From Flaccisagitta enflata (Eukaryota > Chaetognatha > Sagittoidea > Aphragmophora), in contig OZ231126.1 in assembly GCA_965153355.1 (NCBI GenBank), positions 60,078,001 to 60,142,000 of the forward strand: DNA of 64,000 nucleotides, read 5' to 3'. Both the position numbers and the translations under genes were made by a program. Below are positions 51,769 to 64,000 of this stretch, one piece after another; within the stretch, counting starts at the first letter, position 1; every line of letters starts with the position of its first letter. The notes beneath the pieces were generated by a model. That model was not told where the DNA came from. It was given only the letters and a program-made list of their open reading frames with translations, and ran no database searches.

Positions 51769-53247
51769 CAGGGCCGTGGAGAGGGGGGTCCATCCCCCTC
51801 TGAGAAGGGGGGCCCGGGCTCCAGGGGGGCCCGGGGGGCCCCTGAGGTAGGAGAAAAAAAAAAGAAAAAAAAGTGAAAAAAAAAGAGAAAAAAAGAAGCA
51901 AGAAAGAAGGGAAAGGTACAAAGAGTAAAGTGATTATGATCCAATTTTTATCAGATCATGCTTGAGCCTTCTTGGACTTTAAAGATCAAGTGAGGGCCTA
52001 TGTAGATCAAATCAGATATGCTTATTAATACAATCTCAAATACTAACCTCTCTACTAACCTTTTCAAAGAAAAAGCATAATTTACTTTTCAAAAGGCCCT
52101 TAATTCAGTCAAATTTAAACTTTCGTAAAGGTGACAAAGAATTTCTAATGACATTTTTTTAAATCTATTGACAGTACCTCAAAATGTTTTTTGCCATTCA
52201 ATGCTCAAACTTCTTCCACTGAAACAAAAAATAGATTGCATAGACAGTCAGTCCCAATTCCGCATTCATCCATATGCTCGTATCTCAACATATTTCAGCA
52301 AACCAAAACTTTTTCCATCTTCGCATATTTCAATATATCGAAATATGGCTTACAAAAGTTTCATTTTTTCAGTTGTGTCTTTTGTAAAATCAGAATCAAT
52401 TCCTTGTAGCTGTTTGTCTTGTTTACGGTCTTCAATGATTTTGACACCTAACTTTTGGAAGAAATTGATTTATGAATGCTGCACCATTCAATCACATCAT
52501 CAGATTTTGTCATCCCCCTTTCTTTTTAATCTCGTCGATTATTTTAGAGTAAATAAGATCAGAGCCCATTACTTAAGAGTAAATAAGATCAAAGCTTGAT
52601 AATCGCTTAAGTATTTCCTTTTGAGTGACCAAAATAAAAGGGAAAGATGAGAGTCATATTTTGATCTATCAAAATATGCCTAGATAAACCAAGTTGCGTT
52701 ATCTCGTAATATGATGAGATATGGTCATGTGGATGAATGCGGAATTGGGACTGACTGTAGATATTTTACTGATTTCTTTGTTTCATGAAAAAAAAATTGC
52801 GGCAAATACTAATGCCAGGTCGCAAGTCCTGTAAGCAAAAGTTTAAGCATTTTTAAAATTGATGTATCTATAACACAAAAGCATCTGAAATAATGAATGT
52901 CACTCTTTAAATTGCTTTATTTACTTTTTGTTATTTCGGGTCCTGGCTCAGGAATACTTAAAATACTTGCTCGAATGGGAATACCAAAAGTATTCCAGTT
53001 GAACATTTTTTTCTTTTGTCAGCCTGCGGCGTGAAAATATTTTCTCAGTCAGGAAAAAGAAAAAAACAATTTTGAAAGAAAAAATCTAATGCTGGTGAAG
53101 CTAAGACAATATGAGGTTCACCTACGCAGCAAGTGTTCTGAGGTTTCTCCTATGTTGTCAGTTAAGATAGCAACAGGGGGTGGCGCTAAGGGGGGGCCCG
53201 GCCATATTGGCCAGAGGGGGGGCCTGCCAGTTCTCTCCACGGCCCTG
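51769..53247. mobile_element. hAT-like non-autonomous element, about 1.5 kb
   Basis: CAGGGCCGTGGAGAG at the left mirrors CTCTCCACGGCCCTG at the right, both next to G/C runs (a GGGGGGCCCGG-type stretch near 51810-51840 and GGGGGGGCCCGG near 53190). TCACAGC flanks both sides with a small offset, an imperfect 7 to 8-bp target duplication. The interior has no transposase. It contains a further inverted repeat (AGTCAGTCCCAATTCCGCAT at 52246 against its mirror near 52745). Confidence 0.75.
52243..52765. repeat. Inverted repeat inside the hAT-like element
   Basis: CAGTCAGTCCCAATTCCGCA followed by TTCATCCA and an ATATCTCA-type block is mirrored by GGATGAATGCGGAATTGGGA and CTGACTG near 52730-52758. 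Probably a nested foldback. The open frame at 52168-52599 overlapping it has no recognisable domain. Confidence 0.65.
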
Positions 53248-53973
53248 GACTCACAGCTTGCATCCGGCCAAGCACTTTCAATAATGGTCTCAAATTCCAG
53301 GCGGCTTCCTCTAGACAGAATCACAGGGTAAGCGCTGCATCAAAATTGCACACAAGGGAAAGATGGCAACTACTACGATAAAAATACCACGTTTCTACGA
53401 TATAGATAGAAAAGGGCTGGAAAGACAGATTTCCCAAAGTTATTCGATTTTTTTCTGACGAGAAAAGAAAATGCGACGTCAGAATAGAAAAGTGCCGAGT
53501 TTGAATAAAATGTTTTCCTCCAAAATAGAATTTCTCAATTTTTCCTCTTTTTTTTTCTTTCTCTCTTCAAAACTCACTACAGCCCTTTCCCCCTCAAAAT
53601 CCAACAGAAAAATATAAACAAACTGTCAAACGAAAGAAAACGCTTCCTTGATAATACGTCAGAGAAAGAATGGGGATAATATGGATGCAGACAAGCGAAG
53701 TAACCGGGAGTTTGTTTTAAAGAGTACATTAAAGAATAAATATACGGAACCACAAGATTGTCAGAGGCAAATTATTTAAGTAAAGCGTATTTCATGGATC
53801 ACGATAAACCCAACAGAGAAATCATATTGATATCGAACAGCGCGCAGACAACCAGATATCCAGACACGATTATCAAATGTTTCAAAACAGGATACACGGT
53901 AGATTGAAAAATCAATTTTAATAGGTCGGAAAGATGCGGACAAGGTAGAAAACATTCGAAGATGGCCAGTCAT

Positions 53974-54177
53974 AGGGGGCGTTTCTAGTCAAAGACGATC
54001 GCGTTTTGAAAGGGCCACTCGGCCGCTCGCTACGTTCGTTCGCTTGCACCGCTCACTCCGCTCACTCACTTCGCTCACTCCCTCGTGGGACAGTTGAAAA
54101 TCTTGAATATGTGTTCACGCTGTTATCGCGTTTCACGTGTACAAACGCGTTGTTTGTCTTCACTAGAAACACGCCCA
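53974..54177 (+). mobile_element. TTTCTAGT-family MITE, copy 5
   Basis: AGGGGGCGTTTCTAGTCAAA ... CACTAGAAACACGCCC with CTCACTCACTTCGCTCACTC inside and TGTTATCGCGTTTCACGTGT near the right end. Confidence 0.9.
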
Positions 54178-54932
54178 TAGTAGATGACAGACACGATCGG
54201 CCTTGACAAATGACACGCCGCCAACTCGCTTTAGGTACCTCTGTTTCCCCGCGCAATCTTCCAACTCAGGAATCAGCGACATCCTGGGGCGTATCGAGTA
54301 ATACAACATAAAATCAGTGCCATGAGCAGTTTTTTTTTCAATTTTGCAAAACACAAACAATAAAAGAAGCGCCTGCGGTAGTGTCGTAGTAACACAAATG
54401 TTGATTTTTTTCTGACGAGAAAAGAAAATGCGACCTCAGAATAGAAAAGTGCCGAGTTTGAATAAAATGTTTTCCTCCAAAATAGAATTTCTCAATTTTT
54501 CCTCTTTTTTTTTTTTTTTCTCTCTTCAAAACTCACTACAGCCCTTTCCCCCTAAAAATCCAACAGAAAAATATAAACAAACTGTCAAACGAAAGAAAAC
54601 GCTTCCTTGATAATACGTCAGAGAAAGAATGGGGATAATATGGATGCAGACAAGCGAAGTAACCGGGAGTTTGTTTTAAAGAGTACATTAAAGAATAAAT
54701 ATACGGAACCACAAGATTGTCAGAGGCAAATTATTTAAGTAAAGCGTATTTCATGGATCACGATAAACCCAACAGAGAAACCATATTGATATCGAACAGC
54801 GCGCAGACAGCCAGATATCCAGACACGATTATCAAATGTTTCAAAACAGGATACACGGTAGATTGAAAAATCAATTTTAATAGGTCGGAAAGATGCGGAC
54901 AAGGTAGAAAACATTCGAAGATAGCCAGTCAT

Positions 54933-55136
54933 AGGGGGCGTTTCTAGTCAAAGACGATCGCGTTTTGAAAGGGCCACTCGGCCGCTCGCTACGTTCGTTC
55001 GCTCGCACCGCTCACTCCGCTCACTCACTTCGCTCACTCCCTCGTGGGACAGTTGAAAATCTTGAATATGTGTTCACGCTGTTATCGCGTTTCACGTGTA
55101 CAAACGCCTTGTTTGTCTTCACTAGAAACACGCCCA
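54933..55136 (+). mobile_element. TTTCTAGT-family MITE, copy 6 (duplicate of copy 5)
   Basis: Same sequence as the copy one unit upstream, with changes such as CGCTCGCACC for CGCTTGCACC and ACGCCTTG for ACGCGTTG. Confidence 0.9.
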
Positions 55137-55434
55137 TAGTAGATGACAGACACGATCGGCCTTGACAAATGACACGCCGCCAACTCGCTTTAGGTACCTC
55201 TGTTTCCCCGCGCAATCTTCCAACTCAGGAATCAGCGACATCCTGGGGCGTATCGAGTAATACAACATAAAATCAGTGCCATGAGCAGTTTTTTTTTCAA
55301 TTTTGCAAAACACAAACAATAAAAGAAGCGCCTGCGGTAGTGTCGTAGTAACACAAATGTTGACGTTCAATGCCGACAGCAACCAAAAAAAAAACATTAA
55401 TAAAAAAGATAAGCACCATGATGGAATTTTTAAC

Positions 55435-55632
<198 letters not shown>

Positions 55633-55764
55633 AAATTCCATGATGTAACTCTTGTTGCTTTTTTTTTTCGCTTGAGTCTGAAAGATTTAAAGGATCTGAT
55701 TTCGCGGAAGAAGACGAAAACATTCATTCTCATGAATCACGAAAGAAAAAGACACAGCAGCAGA

Positions 55765-55944
55765 ACCAGTAACGCGTCGGGTTGCAATATCGTCTCGGAC
55801 GGGTGGGCAGGGGCCTACAACCCCCTGCACCCCCTCCTCACACAGAAAGACGCAACATCTCAAATGCGCGTTTTCACACTAGAGCGTTACGGACAGACCG
55901 ACGGACTGACGGACCGATGAACTGACAGACCGCGACTTAAAAAA
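55765..55944 (+). mobile_element. Diverged GTC-hairpin family copy
   Basis: CGTCTCGGACGGGTGGGCAG, CAAATGCGCGTTTTCACACT, a GACAGACCGACGGACTGACG tract and GACCGCGACTTAAAA at the end. The inner hairpin arm is lost; the left end is approximate. Confidence 0.7.
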
Positions 55945-56071
55945 GAGAAAGGAACGAGCGAATAAAAAAAAAGAGAGATGGAATGAGAAAATAATCTCGC
56001 ATGAGTTGTGACTATGAGGAGGAGATGCAAAGGCCAAAAGTAGAAAGTGGCTTGAGAGTGGCTCTCCCAAC

Positions 56072-56393
56072 AACAAGCCCGAACTGGAAACGATGCGTCC
56101 GGTCTGTGTCTCTGCGTGTATTGATCATGTGACATATATGGATAAACAGACAGTAAAAAAGACAGATGTCCGTCAAGAGTAGTAATGGAGGCTCTCAAAA
56201 CATGTTTGTCTCTCAGTAGATTCAGTGTAGGATCTCATTGTGGCCAAAAACATCTTAAAATCGCGGTTTTTGCACAGGCGTAACAGACCGACGGACAGAC
56301 CGACGGACGGACGGACGGACGGACGGACGGACGAACGGACGGACGGACGGACGGACAGACCCTCTTTTAGAGATGCGAGGACGCATCTAGTAA
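56072..56393 (+). mobile_element. GTC-hairpin superfamily copy with GATGCG variant (empty-site homologue)
   Basis: It starts AACAAGCCCGAACTGGAAAC followed by GATGCGTCCGG. It runs through TGATCATGTGACATATATGG, CTCTCAAAACATGTTTGTCT, TAGGATCTCATTGTGGCC and TTTTTGCACAGGCGTAACAG. It then has a long GGACGGAC tract and ends with the perfect hairpin GATGCG-AGGA-CGCATC (56372-56387). It is the uninterrupted homologue of the element split at 1763-2759. Confidence 0.88.
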
Positions 56394-57094
56394 CTGAGCA
56401 AGGGGACCAAGGTGAGGGTTTAAAACGTAGTTTGCATATTGCAGTTTTGGGATGACCGCATCTTTCTTATGACAAAAATCGGTGATGCAGTTCATTGAAA
56501 GTCAATCTATTATTTGTTGGATATTTTCTTGTGACAGCTAAAGGTGCAATGAAACCCTTTGTTTCAAATTGATCTAAACAGTTTTCAATGTTGATAGTGA
56601 AAAAATCCTCGCACTATCTCGGATTACAGAAAAGGTCGCATGAAGGATGGCTGCGTTAGAAACCCGACCGGCGCGGCGCTCGAGCTTTGAGCTGTTATTT
56701 CCGTGCCATATTGAACGACCATGACCAATACTTGCCGATGATTTCAATGTCATTTTTTCTGCTTTGCGCTTGTGCTTTGTGGCTGGTCAGATTATAAGGC
56801 AAATCAACCAAATTGTATATTGACCAAGTCGAGGAAAACGATTAATGCTGGTTAAGTTAAAACCTGTACCCATACCGCCTGCTACCTCCCACCATCTTTC
56901 TCTACATTAATCCAGCTCACAATTCCTCTCGTTTTCATTCCTTTCATCTTCACTTTCATCTTTTCTTCCCAGGTTTCCCCTCTTTTTTTTCGCAATCAAA
57001 GGCAAAAAGAGAGAAAAGAAAAGAAAGAAAAGAAAGGAAAGATGGAGATTCCTAAATCCTCTCCTTTCCCTTTCTTTTTTCTGACGGCAGCCGG
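56394..57094. other. No gene seen
   Basis: Apparently unique sequence. Confidence 0.4.
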
Positions 57095-57095
57095 G

Positions 57096-57137
57096 AGCCA
57101 TCGCCACCGCCACCGCCACCGCCATCGCCACCGCCAC
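57096..57137. repeat. (CCACCG)n hexanucleotide run
   Basis: CATCGCCACCGCCACCGCCA-type units, about seven copies. Confidence 0.9.
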
Positions 57138-57246
57138 GTGGCGTCACGCCGAAAGTTTGTGTTCAACCTGCCTCAAGCGATCATCGAGAGGTTTGCCCAA
57201 ACTAGGCGGAGTGATCTGCTTGCACTTAATGGATTGGGAATGAGAA

Positions 57247-57568
<322 letters not shown>

Positions 57569-58226
57569 CATACTGTACAGGTGGGTAAACTAATTAACTA
57601 GTAGATAGACAAAAAGAAAAGCAAAAAATAGAGACAAATTGTCGGGGACGAAGAAACGGAGAGAGATGCACCAACAGACCACTGAAGCTAAAATTAGCTT
57701 TCGGGAGGTTCTTTGAGCCCTTGGAAAACCAAATTACCTCTCTGATTATCAAAACAGTCTCTCTTCGCCCCAAAGCGGTATTTTTAAGATGTTCGTGGGG
57801 AGAGAGGATAGACAAATGGACGAACATACGTAGGGACGCAAAGACGGATAGAATGCCGAATGTTTAAAAGTTTTTTTACGAAGGGGTAAGGTTTTCAAGA
57901 GGATGTAAGATTACCTAAATGAAACAGAAGAATAGGAATATCGTAAAGGTGATTTTCCAAGGTAGGTCCGTGGGAACAAAATGAATGAGTCACTTTTTTC
58001 ACCATCATGAATATATGATAAGAAATAAGAAATTTATGAAAATGTACCTCGCGACGGAATAGTTTTCTCCCATATTCTTAAGAATAATTGACTTTGAAGT
58101 CTGAAGGCGAAACGAGTTGAGACTGAAACGGAATAAGATAAGGTAAAATAGACCAAAAGAGAAAAGAAAGTCGGCGGAGAAAAGGGAAATGAAGCGTGAA
58201 GACGAGACGAATGGAGACGACGAAAG

Positions 58227-58228
<2 letters not shown>
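57569..58228. other. No gene seen
   Basis: Apparently unique sequence. Confidence 0.4.
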
Positions 58229-58307
<79 letters not shown>

Positions 58308-58440
58308 AGAGACAGAGACTGAGACTGAGACTGAGACTGAGACTGAGACTGAGACTGAGACTGAGACAGAGACAGAGACAGAGAGAGACACACACACACA
58401 GACACACAGACACACAAACACACAGACACACATACACAAA
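58229..58440. repeat. (GA)n-(GAGACT)n-(CA)-type compound array
   Basis: About 38 GA units, then GAGACTGAGACTGAGACTGA (nine hexamers), GAGACA units, and CACACAGACACACAGACACA-type repeats. Confidence 0.96.
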
Positions 58441-59264
58441 GATAGACAGACACAGTCAAATGAGCTGAATGACAGAAAGATAGGGAAAGAGAGGGGGAAA
58501 GGGAAACATAAGCAGAAAAGAACTTTCTGAGGAAATGGAAATCTCGCAGCATGTGTGATTCTACTGCTTATGGAGTAGTATTCAGGAGCTCAAACCCGAC
58601 AAAATACCATATTGCTCTGGGGCGTCGTGACCTCCCAGCTACTTCGCGACTGATCTACTCTGTCGTTTGCGTTTTTGTGGCCTTGTTGTTTTGGGATAAC
58701 GAAGAGTTGATAGATGTTGAAATAAATGTAACATATGCTCAGTAATGAGTAGTGATGTTGTCCAACTCTCATATGTTACTGTTTAATAAACATATTGTCA
58801 TGTTATAACGCACGAATTCGGCAAGGGTAAAAAGACATGAACGTTTCTAACGTACAACCATATAACTATATTATTGGAGGGCAGGAGACTAATTGCTTTC
58901 TGACAAGGGGTCATTGTCGATGACGGCAAACTAAAGAAATACAATCTACGGGTCTTGTCGTCAACCTCTGACAACAACAATATAGATTCTGATGCTTCAG
59001 CCAATAAAAACGTAGTAAGAAGTAGAGCGTATCTAAAACAACAAAACGCAGATTGCCCGGAGTATTTCCCTATGGACATGTGCTGCCTGGACGAAAGAGA
59101 TATCTTTAACCGGTAACCTTTTGTTTCTGGTATCAGATAAACAATTCTCAAAACAGAATTTGTTCCCTGTCAAATGCGATTTTTTTTTTTTTTTTGTCGT
59201 TTTCTGATGTTTGAATTCATACTTAGGCCACATCTTTATTTTTTTTCTTTATTTTTGTATGCTC
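58441..59264. other. No gene seen
   Basis: Apparently unique; a T-run near 59178-59195. Short open frames are unsupported. Confidence 0.4.
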
Positions 59265-59265
59265 A

Positions 59266-59477
<212 letters not shown>

Positions 59478-60776
59478 GTGACAGAGACAGAGCCAGTCAT
59501 CTTGAAATGCGGTTCTTAATCGGCTGCAAATGACGTTGCTTGCGGATATCAAACAAACAAAGGACTGAAAAAACAACGCGATACGATGTGATAAGACCAT
59601 TCCAATCCCCTTCATGTAAACAGCAGATAGCGATCAAACGATAATAGAAGGCGACTTCAATAACGCGGTGAACAGATTTATTCGAGGCGGAGAGGTATTG
59701 ATGCAAATGGCATAAACGAAAAATTATTCTTGATACCTGCTCAATTAATCAGGTAAATCTCAAACAAGGAAAAAATAACATTAATTAGCATCGTCTTAGT
59801 CGCTCTGTCCATTCGTCTGTCCGTTGGCGCGTTAGTGCGTCCGGGAGCCACCAGTTGAACACTGATGAATTTCAAAATAAAGCCGTCGAATATTATCTGT
59901 GGCATCATGGTAGGAGACTTTAAGCCTTAAGTCTATAGTGAGTATAGTCTATAGTCATCCTTAAGTATTTCTATAGAAGAGCGGGAAAAAGTAAAATGTT
60001 GATTGTCAGCACATTGAGCTTCACTCACGTGAAGATCTCATCAAAATCTGCGTCTTAAAAGCACGGATGGATCCCTTTCCTCGTTATCTGCTTGATATAC
60101 GACCCATTATATCATTTTTTTTCTTCATCTTCTTTTCCATTCTTTAAACACGCTCACACGCACGCGCATGCAAGAGCACGCACGTGCACACAGTTTCTTT
60201 TGTCTATTCTCCTTTCCCATTTCTTCGCCTGGAGCCGTGCCTAAACTGGTTGAAGCCCCGGACGCGCGACTGAGCGTGCGTTTGCATGTGTCTGCGTGCT
60301 AACGCGTGCGAGTTTCCTCAACGCCACGCGCACACGCGCGTGCGCCAAGATGATTTCAACTTCCGTACACGCAGATATATCGTCGCCTTAATGGAGAACC
60401 CACATATGAGTAGAAAAAAAAAGACGCGTTATGTACATTCGCCATTGTGATACTTTTTTGAATAATGGAGGGAAACAATTCAGTCGCGTCGTCTAGCGCA
60501 GCGTGTGCAAATGCTTTCAAAGCCTTTCATGGTAATGACGGGCAAAATGGGCAACTTGGTTCTATATTCCATACACTTTTTATTTTTTTTAAGAACCCAG
60601 TTTATAAGAACATCAAGGCTATAAATTGCCCCAAAATAAAGAACATTGTAGTTATTTCATTAGTAGCTATCTCTATCTCTTTTGAAGGCTTCCGCCAAAA
60701 AACGACGTTCTTATAAAAAATAAAAAGTGTAATCTCGGTCCAATCAACAGTTGGTCTGTCTATCATGGACCGTCGC
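59478..60776. other. No gene seen
   Basis: Apparently unique sequence. 60145-60350 is rich in alternating CACGCACGCGC/TGCGTGC blocks. CGCTCTGTCCATTCGTCTGT near 59802 may be a remnant of a hairpin-element tract. Confidence 0.4.
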
Positions 60777-62247
<1,471 letters not shown>

Positions 62248-62286
<39 letters not shown>

Positions 62287-62428
62287 TCAATTCCCCTTTC
62301 CCATTGTCTGTGGTTTCTGCCAATAGCTTCGTGATGGTTCAGCCTTCTGTATGTCTGTCTGTCTCTGTGTTTCGCTTTCTTAATTTTTTGTCTGTCTGTC
62401 TGTCTCCCTGTCTCTGTCTGTCTCCCTG

Positions 62429-62468
<40 letters not shown>
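62248..62468. repeat. Two (TC)n arrays and TCTG/TCCC repeats
   Basis: A (TC)n array of about 36 bp at 62248, then unique sequence, then TGTCTGTCTGTCTGTCTCCC-type units and a second TC array to 62468. Confidence 0.92.
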
Positions 62469-62472
<4 letters not shown>

Positions 62473-63879
62473 GCTTTTCTTTCCCAGAAGCGTCACCATA
62501 AATTGACGCGATTTCCTCTGCTGATGCTGTCGTATCGCCTTTCCATCACCGTTTCCATTCCTTTTCATTCCACAGTCTCATTTGTATCTGGGAAACCGTT
62601 AATCGTTTATCCGTTTTGTTAAGCCATCTAGTCATTCATTCATTCATTCGTTAAGTCGTTAAAACACTAAGTCGTTCAGTTGTTTGTTTGTCTGTTCATT
62701 TCAGTGTCATTCCGCCGTTTCAGTTACTTGCTCGCTTAGTCTTATGATCTCGTGTTTTAACATTCCTTATATTCAAATTCATTAAGCTAAATTCTTATCA
62801 GCTCATATTTTCGTCCATTGTGCAATATTATCGCACAAAGCATTGTGCAAAAGCATAACTTGAAAGATTGACATCTGTTTTCTGTCACATGGTTGCCACG
62901 ATTGAGCATCTTATTTAGAGGCTTTTGTCGGTTTATCTTTTTTTTTCGCATTCTTTAATCTATGCATTCTTCCTGATCATTCATTTGATATGAATCTGTT
63001 GAGCCGCTTTGTGGTAAGGTTTGGGTTGATTTTTGATAATTTTAAGGATAGCTGTGAGGGGTCCGGATGAAGTTAGAGCTCCCAAGGCTCTTGTCCTTAT
63101 TAGATTTTTTGTTGTAAATTAATGTTGTCCAATTCATTTAATATCATCATTTATTTCAGTTCGTCGTTGATTTGCTACATTTTCAATGTAAAATACAGGA
63201 CATTTTTTAGGCGTAGGATGAGCTTTAGATTTAAGATGTGCTGCCTCTGCCCGGTCGCAAGGCTGCAGCTGTGGTGCAAGAAGATGGCATCCATCCCACA
63301 TTTTCTTCGTATTTTGACCCGTGTCATTGCAGCTTTTTTGGCAGAGATGAAAAAAAAAACAAGATTGATGTGTTTTTGCAACCGAGAGTAAATGGCCCAC
63401 AAACACATTTAAAAAAAAGGGAAAAAAGAAAAAGAAAGGAGGCACAGCGGACGCAACGGACTAACCCACGGACAGACGCATCTACGAAGAAGAAGAAAAA
63501 GAAAAAAAAAGAAGAAGAAGAGGAAAATGACGATGACGATGACCGTAATATTGGTGAAAAGGGGGAGTGTGAGGGGGAGTATAGTGAAGGAGTAAGAGGA
63601 AAACGTGCAATGGCAGCAGCTAGAATTTGAGTTAAATATCGTTCATGAGCAGTTTGAGATAAGGGTGAAGCTGCATGAAGACGTAACCAAAATATTGCGT
63701 CCTTGATCGGGGTCATAGTTGATCTCATCTGAAAAAAAAACCGGTACGATTAACTTAATCTAAAATTTTAATTCAAAATGACCCAGCTAAAAGGTTACTG
63801 ACAGAAACAGAAAGATTTCCTCATGATTGCAGAATACAGATGTTGTTTCTCTACATAGATCTAAACTTCATTGATACAG
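62469..63879. other. No gene seen; (GAA)n-rich patch near 63487-63525
   Basis: Apparently unique sequence with a CATTCATTCATTCATTCGTT run near 62632 and a GAAGAAGAAAAAGAAAAAAA patch. Frames here are composition-driven. Confidence 0.4.
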
Positions 63880-63915
63880 AACAAGGCCAAGTAGGCCAAC
63901 GATGCGTCCTCTTTG
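63880..63915 (+). mobile_element. GTC-hairpin superfamily 5' end fragment
   Basis: AACAAGGCCAAGTAGGCCAA then CGATGCGTCC: the same opening as the 33.6-kb copy together with the GATGCGTCC motif of the 56-kb copy. The sequence then departs from the family. Confidence 0.6.
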
Positions 63916-64000
63916 TATGGATGTTTTTTTATGAATGAATGTTTTTTTGAATGACCGTTTTTTTTATGAATGAATATTTCTTATAAATAAATTTCTAGGT

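Larger units (their letters stand above)
53446..55363. repeat. Tandem duplication of a 958-bp segment
   Basis: The sequence from GATTTTTTTCTGACGAGAAA to ACACAAATGTTGA occurs twice head to tail (about 53446-54403 and 54404-55363). I count fewer than ten substitutions and a few indels. Each copy carries its own TTTCTAGT-family MITE at the same place, so the MITE was present before duplication. Confidence 0.95.

Noticed and set aside
52168-52599. 143-codon plus-strand frame inside the hAT-like element as a transposase fragment
   Set aside because: No hAT catalytic or dimerisation motif is visible, and the frame overlaps a nested inverted repeat.

Overview
This is nuclear DNA of an animal, most likely an invertebrate. 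The evidence is very dense dinucleotide microsatellites (GA/TC, CA/GT), a BEL/Pao LTR retrotransposon, a Jockey/CR1-like LINE, and many small hairpin, foldback and terminal-inverted-repeat elements. A short run of the arthropod telomere motif TTAGG at 29.2 kb hints at an arthropod (for example a crustacean), but that is only a hint. I see no convincing intact host gene; nearly everything that can be named is mobile or repetitive.

Layout. 0-6 kb: AT-rich MITE debris, a broken minus-strand coding remnant (552-1190) and a TA-flanked foldback element (1856-2621) sitting inside an older hairpin-ended element. 5-6.5 kb: a 455-bp palindrome built of inverted 21-bp repeats and a second long foldback. 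7-19 kb: microsatellite arrays alternating with short elements, including a clean non-autonomous hAT with an 8-bp target duplication (17840-18552). 20-25 kb: a small nested palindrome, a 980-bp foldback, inverted arrays of a 20-bp minisatellite, and a 667-bp inverted-repeat element carrying a tRNA-like Pol III promoter. 26-30.3 kb: a LINE with endonuclease and reverse transcriptase, broken by one TGA. 31.8-33 kb: minisatellites. 34.8-35.3 kb: a polypurine GGGA tract. 36.9-37.7 kb: another foldback.

38535-49856 is a full-length 11.3-kb BEL/Pao element. Its 619-bp LTRs differ at two positions and it is flanked by ATCAT on both sides. It carries gag, an in-frame TGA followed by CTAG before the protease, a pol broken by a frameshift, two insertions and terminal stop codons, and an extra third ORF in the position where env usually lies. 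That ORF encodes an acidic, coiled-coil, RGG/GGY-rich protein. After 50 kb come a second hAT-like element, a 958-bp tandem duplication, further hairpin elements and long compound microsatellites.

The most unusual signals are: (1) a family of about 15 short elements whose 3' terminal hairpin and 5' subterminal motif change together between copies; (2) the BEL third ORF with its own splice-acceptor-like leader and a G7 frameshift site; (3) the UGA-CUAG junction between gag and pol; and (4) an empty-site/filled-site pair within the window that demonstrates transposition of the foldback element. Family names used below (GTC-hairpin, TTTCTAGT, TTCG) are working labels of mine.
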